A stretch of 5,061 bases of DNA from an uncultured Bacteroidota bacterium (GTDB lineage Bacteria; Bacteroidota; Bacteroidia; Flavobacteriales; Flavobacteriaceae): NCBI GenBank assembly GCA_903879875.1, contig CAIRNC010000405.1:1-5061 (forward strand), given 5' to 3'. Positions 1 to 5,061 of the stretch are shown here, piece by piece. The notes beneath the pieces were generated by a model. It saw nothing but the letters and a program-made list of their open reading frames with translations. It was not told the DNA's origin and did no database searches. Both the position numbers and the translations under genes were made by a program. Within the stretch, counting starts at the first letter, position 1, and each line of letters opens with the position of its first letter.

Positions 1-26
1 AGGCAGCACTGTCCGGTGAGGGAATG

Positions 27-61
27 CATCTCGTTCCCAAGTTGCACCTGGGAACGAAATG
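27..61. repeat. REP-like palindrome with TCGTTCCCA/TGGGAACGA arms
   Basis: The arms 27-39 and 49-61 pair over 13 bases with one mismatch (C30/A58). The core TCGTTCCCA (31-39) and TGGGAACGA (49-57) are exact reverse complements. The nine-base centre AGTTGCACC can pair two further bases around a TGC loop. From memory, palindromes with CGTTCCCA/TGGGAACG arms occur as scattered intergenic repeats in many bacteria, especially proteobacteria and cyanobacteria. That family assignment is recollection, not a search. Only one copy is present here. Confidence 0.6.
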
Positions 62-108
62 AATATCTTGAAATCCCCCCACAGAAGGTCAATTTCGCTA
101 TTCAGATC

Positions 109-139
109 TTATCTGGAATTTTTCCCGCTTCCCAGATAA
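109..139. repeat. Inverted repeat TTATCTGG/CCAGATAA
   Basis: The arms TTATCTGG (109-116) and CCAGATAA (132-139) are perfect 8-bp reverse complements. The stem can be lengthened by AA/TT (117-118 with 129-130) if C131 is bulged. The loop contains TTTTTCCCGC. There is no T-run after the stem, so it is not a usual terminator. It lies in the GC-richer segment with two other hairpins and may be part of the same element. Confidence 0.45.
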
Positions 140-177
140 TTCAGGAGTTTGGCAAGTTATCAGCTATCGAGCGGTGG

Positions 178-198
178 TGGCCTGAGGTTTTTAGGCCA
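178..198 (+). repeat. Short hairpin TGGCCT/AGGCCA at the end of the GC-richer segment
   Basis: TGGCCT (178-183) and AGGCCA (193-198) are exact 6-bp reverse complements around a nine-base loop that contains five T residues. A short AT-rich tail (TAAAAG) follows, but there is no T-tract on either side of the kind expected of a strong intrinsic terminator. It could be a weak terminator for a gene to the left or a third stem of a repeat element. Confidence 0.35.
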
Positions 199-301
199 TA
201 AAAGTTTTGGTCATTGCTGGTCTGCCGAACTCGATAAAAGCATTGATTTTTATAGGAAATTCAATCGTTTTCGTTATTCTTTTAATTGTATAGTTTTTAT
301 A

Positions 302-338
302 TAGTAAAGCATAGCATCTACTATAAAATACTTTACTA
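302..338. promoter_or_regulatory. Inverted repeat TAGTAAAG/CTTTACTA, possible operator
   Basis: TAGTAAAG (302-309) and CTTTACTA (331-338) are perfect 8-bp reverse complements with a 21-base spacer. The right arm overlaps the first two bases of the candidate -7 box at 337-344. A dimeric regulator binding both half-sites would cover the promoter. Half-site centres about 29 bp apart (close to three helical turns) put both arms on the same face of the DNA. In such AT-rich DNA an 8-bp match within a short span can occur by chance, so this is a candidate only. Confidence 0.3.
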
Positions 339-344
339 CATTTG
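337..344 (+). promoter_or_regulatory. Candidate Bacteroidetes -7 box TACATTTG upstream of the secreted-protein gene
   Basis: TACATTTG matches the Bacteroidetes/Flavobacterium -7 consensus TAnnTTTG at all six specified bases and lies 24 bases before the chosen ATG at 369. That would give a 5' leader of roughly 15-20 bases. There is no TTG at the expected 17-23 base spacing upstream, so the -33 element is missing or degenerate, which fits a promoter that needs an activator. Confidence 0.4.
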
Positions 345-368
345 GTATTCAACTTAAATTTAATTATT

Positions 369-1904
369 ATGAAAAAAATTACTTTATTATTTTCGTTATT
401 TTGCATTTCTTTGGGATATTCCCAAGTGCCTACAGGCCCAGCTCCAACCCCGCCAGTACGAGTTGCCACTGATGTTATTTCAATATATGGAGGAGCATAT
501 ACTCCTATATCTGGTGTAAACACTAATCCAAATTGGGGGCAAAACACAGTTGTTACCGAAATAGCACTTTCAGGAGATAACGCTTTGCAATATGCAAATT
601 TCAATTATCAAGGTACGGATTGGGTTACTTTGGGTTCAGCACAAAATATTTCAAATATGGAATATTTACACGTTGATATTTGGACAAATAGCCAAGCACC
701 AAATGTTTTTGTAATCAGTTCAGGTGCAGAAATACCACATCCGATATCAAGCGTTGCAGGTTCTTGGCAATCTTTAAACATTCCTGTTGCAGGAATTACA
801 GGTAATTTAACTAACGCTATTCAATTTAAATTTGATGGTGGAAATGGAGGAACAATTTACTTGGATAATTTGTACTTTTGGAAAACGGCATCAGCACCTG
901 GAACTCCAGTAATAGGCAGTTTGACAATTCCAGCTAAATTTTTAGGTGATGCACCTTTCGCAATAACAAACCCTACAAGTGATAGTCCAGGTACTTTTTC
1001 TTTTACTAGTAGTAATACTGCTGTAGCTACTATTGTAGGCAATATGATAACTATTGTTGGAGCAGGTTCTTCGACAATCACAGCAATTCAAGCAGCATCT
1101 GCTCCTTATTTGACAGGAAGTGTTTCAGCAACTTTGGTTGTAACCGCTGCACCTACAGTTGCTGCGCCTACACCTCCAACTAGAAATGCTTGGGATGTTA
1201 TCTCTCTTTATAGTAATACTAATACTAATATAGCTATAGATTCTTGGTCAGCTTCTTGGGATGATTCTGATATTTCTGATTTATTAATTGCAGGGAATGA
1301 AACAAAATACATTCAATTTGGTAACTTTATAGGCGTAGATTTTAGTGGCGCTGGACATCATATCAACGCTACAGACATGACTAAATTCCACATGGATTTT
1401 TGGTCACCAAACCCAGATTTAGTTGGAAAAGTTTTTAATCCTAAATTTTCACAATGGGGAGGAACTGCAGGAGAAGTTTCGGCTTTATTATTAACATATT
1501 TGCCAACAGAAACTGGAACATGGATTTCAATTGATGCCCCATTATCAACTTTTGCAGGAAGTCAAACAAGAGATGATTTAGCACAGTTTGTACTAACTTC
1601 TAATTTAGGTACAGCTTATGTTGATAATATCTACTTATACAGACCAGCAACATTAGCAAATACTACTTTTGAAAATTCAAACTTAAAAATGTATCCTAAT
1701 CCTGCTACTACAAGCTTTACAATTGATGCAGTTGCAGCGGTTGAAAAAGTTTCAGTTTATAATTTATTAGGTCAAGAAGTAATTTCTATAGCACCAAACA
1801 ACCAATTGGTTACATTAGATATTTCTAATCTTAATGTAGGTGTTTATGTTGTGAAAGCAACTGTAAACGGAACTATTTCTACTTCAAGAATCATAAAAGA
1901 ATAA
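369..1904 (+). CDS. Secreted T9SS type A sorted protein with two related beta-sandwich-like domains and an Ig-like domain; putative carbohydrate-binding protein
   Basis: This 511-residue protein is probably exported by Sec and then carried across the outer membrane by the type IX system. Residues 1-18 are a typical flavobacterial signal peptide (MKKITLLFSLFCISLGYS, cleavage before Q19). Residues 25-172 and 266-425 are two divergent copies of one domain: each opens with APTPPxR followed by DVIS(I/L)Y and closes with Y(L/V)DN(L/I)Y. Residues 178-259 resemble a bacterial Ig-like domain. Residues 439-511 are a T9SS type A sorting domain (MYPNP at 441-445, then VYNLLGQEV, LNVGVYVVK and a basic end). 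Mature protein lacks cysteine. No glycosidase, protease or lyase motif is visible. Domains of this look accompany GH16-type and other polysaccharide-degrading proteins in Flavobacteriaceae, so surface glycan binding is an inference. The start at 369 is preferred over a TTG at 342, which would place nine residues before the signal peptide and overlap the -7 box. No Shine-Dalgarno is present, as usual in this phylum. Confidence 0.9.
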   Translation: MKKITLLFSLFCISLGYSQVPTGPAPTPPVRVATDVISIYGGAYTPISGVNTNPNWGQNTVVTEIALSGDNALQYANFNYQGTDWVTLGSAQNISNMEYLHVDIWTNSQAPNVFVISSGAEIPHPISSVAGSWQSLNIPVAGITGNLTNAIQFKFDGGNGGTIYLDNLYFWKTASAPGTPVIGSLTIPAKFLGDAPFAITNPTSDSPGTFSFTSSNTAVATIVGNMITIVGAGSSTITAIQAASAPYLTGSVSATLVVTAAPTVAAPTPPTRNAWDVISLYSNTNTNIAIDSWSASWDDSDISDLLIAGNETKYIQFGNFIGVDFSGAGHHINATDMTKFHMDFWSPNPDLVGKVFNPKFSQWGGTAGEVSALLLTYLPTETGTWISIDAPLSTFAGSQTRDDLAQFVLTSNLGTAYVDNIYLYRPATLANTTFENSNLKMYPNPATTSFTIDAVAAVEKVSVYNLLGQEVISIAPNNQLVTLDISNLNVGVYVVKATVNGTISTSRIIKE

Positions 1905-1923
1905 ATTTATTCGCTCCATAATT

Positions 1924-1955
1924 AAAAGCACGTTTCTATTAACGTGCTTTTTTTT
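1924..1955 (+). terminator. Strong intrinsic terminator after the secreted-protein gene
   Basis: AAAAGCACGTT (1924-1934) and AACGTGCTTTT (1941-1951) form a perfect 11-bp stem with a six-base loop (TCTATT), and T residues continue to 1955. It begins 19 bases after the stop codon. The A-run on the left arm would also permit termination of transcripts from the other side. It argues that the secreted-protein gene is the end of its transcription unit and that the regulator has its own promoter. Confidence 0.88.
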
Positions 1956-1975
1956 GTATAATGATTTTCAAAATA

Positions 1976-2006
1976 TTGAAATTCAATTCATTTATTTATA
2001 TCTTTA
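1976..2006 (+). promoter_or_regulatory. Candidate Bacteroidetes promoter for the sensor/regulator gene
   Basis: A TTG at 1976-1978 is followed after 20 bases by TATCTTTA (1999-2006), which matches the -7 consensus TAnnTTTG at five of six specified bases. The spacing fits the 17-23 expected for the primary sigma factor of Flavobacterium. Transcription would begin near 2013, about 24 bases before the ATG. It lies just after the upstream terminator, consistent with independent expression. In AT-rich DNA such matches are common, so confidence is moderate. Confidence 0.4.
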
Positions 2007-2036
2007 TCATTACAAATTTAAGTCTAAAAGATTCCA

Positions 2037-4853
2037 ATGTTCAAAATACATTTTTCAAAACTGCTATTGCCTATTTTATTGTTAACTGGAATTTTGAGTC
2101 TTGCTCAAGATTTACCACCAATTGTAAAATATACTTCAACCGTTTACGGCGCTGGAAATCAAAACTGGATGATTTCTCAGGATAAAAACAGATTTGTTTA
2201 TTTTGCAAATAATGATGGGTTGCTCGAATACAATGGGTCAACATGGACATTAAATCCTTCCCCTAACGAAACCATTATTCGTTCGGTAAAAGTTGTCGGT
2301 GATAAAGTTTACACAGGATGTTATATGAATTTTGGATTTTGGGAAAGAGAACCTAATGGTCAACTAAAATACCATTCCCTATCCAATTCCATCAAAAGTA
2401 AAATTCTTGACGATGAGCAATTTTGGAACATTATCAATTATGATCAATGGATTGTTTTTCAATCGCTTAGTAGAATTTATATTTATGACACTAAAACTTC
2501 TTTGTTTAAAATAATTACGCCAAAACATAGTATCTCTAAAATTTTTAAAACAAATAGTTCTATCTATTATCAAGTTTTAGACGAAGGCTTATATGAAATT
2601 GAGAATGGCGAAAGCAAAATGGTTTCCAATCATTTAATTCTACAAAAAAACAAAGTAGTTGCTGTTTATACTAAGGACGATGGTTTACTTATTCAAACAC
2701 AATTAAATGGATTTTTTAAACTTATAGATTCAAATCTAACAAAATTTGTAACAAATTCTGACGCTCAATTAGAATCTAGCAGTATTTACAGTAGCCAGCA
2801 ACTTTCTGACGGAAGTTTTGCCGTTGGGTCAGTATCGGATGGAATTTTTATAATGGATGAATTTGGGAATTTAAAATACCATATTAATCAAAACAGAGGA
2901 TTAAGTAACAATACCGCTTTGTCTTTGTTTGAAGATTTAGATAAAAATCTTTGGATTGGCTTAGACAACGGTATTAATTGTATCAATTTACAATCACCCG
3001 TTAAAAGCTATTCTGATAATACAGGTATTCTAGGCACAATTTATAGCTCTATTCTATATAAAAACAAATTGTATTTTGGTACCAATCAAGGACTGTTTTA
3101 TAAAGAAATTTATACCAATGATTTTCATTTTGTTAATGGTACAAAAGGCCAAGTTTGGTCGCTCTTTGAATATGATGGCACTCTTTTTTGCGGACACGAT
3201 TTAGGAACATTTATAATTGAAAATGATATAGCAAAATGTGTTTTTTCTCAATCGGGTACTTGGAAATTTTCAAAAGTACCTTATCAAAAAGACTTATTAT
3301 TACAAGGGAATTATTACGGAATATCGGTATTACAAAAAGTCAATAATCAATGGATATTTAAAAATAGAATCCGAGGATTTAGTAATTCATCAAGGTACTT
3401 TGAAATTTCAAATGGGTATGATATTTATGTAAGCCACGAATATAAAGGAATATTTATGTTGAGTGTCAACAGAACACTCGATAAAGTTTTGAAAAAAGAG
3501 GCTTTCAAAGCCCCATCAAAAGGGAGAAATGCCAGTTTAGTAAAATACAATGACAACATTTATTATGCTTTCAAAGGAGGTGTTTTTAAATTGGATGCTA
3601 AATCTCATCAATTTAATAAAGATGCTGCTTTAAGCACCGTATTTGAAAAAGATGAATATACCTCAGGCAAATTAATTGTTGATGAATCGAATAAATTATG
3701 GCTATTTTCAAAAAATTATATTCATTATTTTTCTTTGAGCAAATTAAGTGATCAACTGAAAAACAACACAATTCCCATCCCAGCCTCATTAACAAATTCT
3801 TTGTTGGGATTTGAAAACATTTCGCAAATTTCAAAATCAATTTATTTAATAGGCACTTCAAACGGCTATTATACCATTAATATCAATGATTTGAGTTTTA
3901 AAAACTACAAAGTATTCATCACAAATATTAGTAATAATAAATTAAATCAAAAACTGATCAACTACTCTATTAATGATGTTGGAATTTTTAATAACGACGA
4001 AAACAATATTACTTTAAGCTATACTGTTCCAGAATACAATAAATACATTAATGCCGAATACCAATATTTATTAGAAGGATTTCAAGAAGAATGGAGCGAA
4101 TGGAGTTCAAAAGCAACTGTAAATTTTAAAAACTTATCGCCAGGCAAATACACTTTTAAAGTCCGAGCTAAAATCGCTAATTCACAACCCGAAAATGTTG
4201 CCATTTATTCTTTTGTAATTTCTAAACCTTGGTATTTAACTAATTTAGCCTTGCTGATTTATTTACTATTAATTTGCATCATCGCTTATTATATTAATAA
4301 GGCGTATGGTAATTATTATTATAAACAGAAACAAAAACTAATTGAAGAAAATAATTTATTACTCGAAATAAAAGAATTAGAAAACGAACAACAATTAATG
4401 AAATTGAGAAACGATCAACTTTCAATAGATGTTGATACTAAAAACAGAGAATTAGCGGTTTCCACAATGAGTTTGATTAAAAAGGACGAATTGTTATCTT
4501 TAATTAAAGAAGATTTAAAGAAAACTTCAGATGAAGGAGGTTCAAGAAGTATTAAATCCGTAATTACAACAATCAATAAAAACATTTCAGATGATAATAC
4601 TTGGAATGTTTTTAAAGAAGCTTTTGATACTGCCGATAAAGACTTTTTGAAAAAAGTAAAACTAGCACATCCATCTCTAACTCCAAATGACTTAAGACTT
4701 TGCGCCTATTTACGCTTGAATCTTTCTTCAAAAGAAATTGCACCATTACTGAACATATCCGTTCGTAGTATTGAAATAAAACGATATCGTTTGCGAAAAA
4801 AAATGGAATTACCACACGAAACTGGGCTAGTAGAGTACATTCTTTCTATATAA
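2037..4853 (+). CDS. Transmembrane beta-propeller/Y_Y_Y sensor with cytoplasmic LuxR-like HTH; one-component transcription regulator
   Basis: This 938-residue protein probably senses a ligand in the periplasm and acts on DNA from the inner membrane. Residues 1-23 form a signal peptide (cleavage SLA|Q24). Residues about 25-650 carry two-component-type propeller repeats, seen in NLWIGLDNG (304-312), YFGTNQGL (346-353), LFCGHDLG (383-390) and YLIGTSNG (603-610); the length suits two propellers. Residues about 655-727 are a Y_Y_Y domain (YQYLLEG 675-681, W686, W689, PGKYTFKVRA 702-711). One membrane helix spans about 733-753. A charged, heptad-like segment at 763-830 is a likely dimerising coiled coil. 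Residues 881-923 form a LuxR/GerE-type HTH (LTPNDLRLCAYLRL, SSKEIAPLLNIS, RSIEIKRYRLRKK). No histidine kinase or receiver is present, unlike hybrid two-component systems with the same sensor. Relatives sit beside polysaccharide loci; the ligand is unknown. The ATG at 2037 directly precedes the signal peptide and no ribosome-binding motif is visible. Confidence 0.92.
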   Translation: MFKIHFSKLLLPILLLTGILSLAQDLPPIVKYTSTVYGAGNQNWMISQDKNRFVYFANNDGLLEYNGSTWTLNPSPNETIIRSVKVVGDKVYTGCYMNFGFWEREPNGQLKYHSLSNSIKSKILDDEQFWNIINYDQWIVFQSLSRIYIYDTKTSLFKIITPKHSISKIFKTNSSIYYQVLDEGLYEIENGESKMVSNHLILQKNKVVAVYTKDDGLLIQTQLNGFFKLIDSNLTKFVTNSDAQLESSSIYSSQQLSDGSFAVGSVSDGIFIMDEFGNLKYHINQNRGLSNNTALSLFEDLDKNLWIGLDNGINCINLQSPVKSYSDNTGILGTIYSSILYKNKLYFGTNQGLFYKEIYTNDFHFVNGTKGQVWSLFEYDGTLFCGHDLGTFIIENDIAKCVFSQSGTWKFSKVPYQKDLLLQGNYYGISVLQKVNNQWIFKNRIRGFSNSSRYFEISNGYDIYVSHEYKGIFMLSVNRTLDKVLKKEAFKAPSKGRNASLVKYNDNIYYAFKGGVFKLDAKSHQFNKDAALSTVFEKDEYTSGKLIVDESNKLWLFSKNYIHYFSLSKLSDQLKNNTIPIPASLTNSLLGFENISQISKSIYLIGTSNGYYTININDLSFKNYKVFITNISNNKLNQKLINYSINDVGIFNNDENNITLSYTVPEYNKYINAEYQYLLEGFQEEWSEWSSKATVNFKNLSPGKYTFKVRAKIANSQPENVAIYSFVISKPWYLTNLALLIYLLLICIIAYYINKAYGNYYYKQKQKLIEENNLLLEIKELENEQQLMKLRNDQLSIDVDTKNRELAVSTMSLIKKDELLSLIKEDLKKTSDEGGSRSIKSVITTINKNISDDNTWNVFKEAFDTADKDFLKKVKLAHPSLTPNDLRLCAYLRLNLSSKEIAPLLNISVRSIEIKRYRLRKKMELPHETGLVEYILSI

Positions 4854-5061
4854 GCTTTACATCATCGGGCGGTTTTCACTATACATTACTACAACAATAA
4901 CGTTTGAATCATATTATTATTTTCGATATTTAGGGGATTCCAATTTCTTAAAATACCGTTAATTATAGCATAATATAGATATATATCAAAAAATTGACTG
5001 ATGTATGTTTTTTGTTGAGGTATTTTTATAATTAGAATCATTATTATCCAATACTTTTATA
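4854..5061. other. AT-rich intergenic region downstream of the regulator; no gene seen
   Basis: These 208 bases have stops in all frames at short intervals and no hairpin followed by a T-run, so I see no intrinsic terminator for the regulator gene. There is a small palindrome ATTAT-AGC-ATAAT (4962-4974). The length and base composition fit the control region of a gene starting beyond the right edge. In Bacteroidetes a sensor of this type is often followed by a susC-like TonB-dependent receptor gene, but nothing in the window shows this. Confidence 0.5.
4994..5028 (+). promoter_or_regulatory. Weak candidate promoter near the right edge
   Basis: TTG at 4994-4996 and TATTTTTA at 5021-5028 (five of six specified bases of TAnnTTTG) are separated by 24 bases, one more than the usual range. 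A further -7-like TACTTTTA lies at 5052-5059 without a well-placed TTG. Either could serve a gene to the right. The evidence is only sequence similarity in AT-rich DNA. Confidence 0.18.

Larger units (their letters stand above)
1..240. other. GC-richer non-coding segment with hairpins, probably foreign or repeat-derived
   Basis: This stretch is about 47% G+C by hand count (112 of 240), while the next 120 bases are about 22% (26 of 120). It holds three inverted repeats (27-61, 109-139, 178-198), unusually many for its length. One plus-strand frame is open from the left edge to a TAA at 199-201 (66 codons), but its translation runs straight through the palindrome, has no motif I recognise, and has no credible start, so I do not call it a gene. 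It could be the end of a repeat or MITE-like element, the degraded tail of a mobile element, or a foreign piece joined by assembly. Positions 241-368 hold only the AT-rich upstream region of the next gene. Confidence 0.5.

Noticed and set aside
1..201. Plus-strand reading frame open from the left edge to a TAA at 199-201
   Set aside because: It translates the REP-like palindrome and the other hairpins, shows no recognisable domain, and has no supported start in the window. A 66-codon open stretch in GC-richer DNA is not strong evidence; a gene tail entering from the left cannot be fully excluded.
342..368. Upstream TTG start that would add nine residues to the secreted protein
   Set aside because: It would place MVFNLNLII before a complete signal peptide and start inside the candidate -7 box.
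191..604. Minus-strand 137-codon frame
   Set aside because: It is antisense to the signal peptide and first domain of the secreted-protein gene, and its remaining part translates the AT-rich promoter region into low-complexity residues.
763..1081. Possible catalytic glycoside hydrolase domain in the secreted protein
   Set aside because: No ExDxxE-type GH16 motif or other paired-acid catalytic signature is seen anywhere in the protein; the segment fits the end of the first repeat domain and the Ig-like domain.
1211..1230. Short tandem TAATAC units inside the secreted-protein gene
   Set aside because: There are fewer than three copies, and they simply encode the Asn/Thr-rich loop SNTNTN at the start of the second repeat domain.
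1961..2185. Plus-strand 74-codon frame overlapping the start of the regulator
   Set aside because: It overlaps the regulator's signal peptide and first propeller repeat in another frame, begins just after a terminator, and shows no domain.
3613..3861. Minus-strand 82-codon frame
   Set aside because: It lies wholly inside the regulator gene on the opposite strand, has no upstream signals, and has no recognisable motif.
1..5061. CRISPR arrays, tRNA or rRNA genes and transposase genes
   Set aside because: No regularly spaced direct repeats, no tRNA cloverleaf with TTCRA arm, no rRNA-like conserved stretches and no DDE or Y1 transposase motifs were found on either strand by reading.

Overview
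The window looks like chromosomal DNA of a Flavobacteriaceae bacterium, most likely Flavobacterium or a close relative. The reasons are AT-rich coding sequence, genes without Shine-Dalgarno motifs, matches to the Bacteroidetes -7 box (TAnnTTTG), a C-terminal type IX secretion (T9SS) sorting domain, and a two-component-type beta-propeller plus triple-tyrosine (Y_Y_Y) sensor joined to a LuxR-like helix-turn-helix. The genus is an inference.

Layout. Positions 1 to about 240 are a GC-richer stretch (about 47% G+C by hand count) that carries three hairpins. One is a REP-like palindrome built on TCGTTCCCA/TGGGAACGA. I see no convincing gene there. It changes abruptly into a very AT-rich promoter region (about 22% G+C, 241-360) with a -7-like box and an 8-bp inverted repeat. 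Positions 369-1904 encode a 511-residue secreted protein: signal peptide, two related beta-sandwich-like domains separated by an Ig-like domain, and a T9SS type A sorting domain. A strong intrinsic terminator follows at 1924-1955. After a short intergenic region with a plausible Bacteroidetes promoter, 2037-4853 encodes a 938-residue transmembrane sensor/transcription regulator. The last 208 bases are AT-rich non-coding DNA that probably leads to a gene outside the window.

How the parts may work together. The regulator has the build of a glycan-sensing regulator of the kind found beside polysaccharide utilisation loci in Bacteroidetes, but it has no kinase, phosphotransfer or receiver domain. 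It appears to be a membrane-anchored one-component transcription factor. The upstream secreted protein has no recognisable catalytic domain and is best read as a surface or secreted binding protein, perhaps for polysaccharide. The two genes lie in the same direction but are separated by a terminator and a separate promoter, so they are probably expressed separately. A link to one polysaccharide locus is plausible but unproven, because no susC/susD or glycoside hydrolase gene lies in the window.
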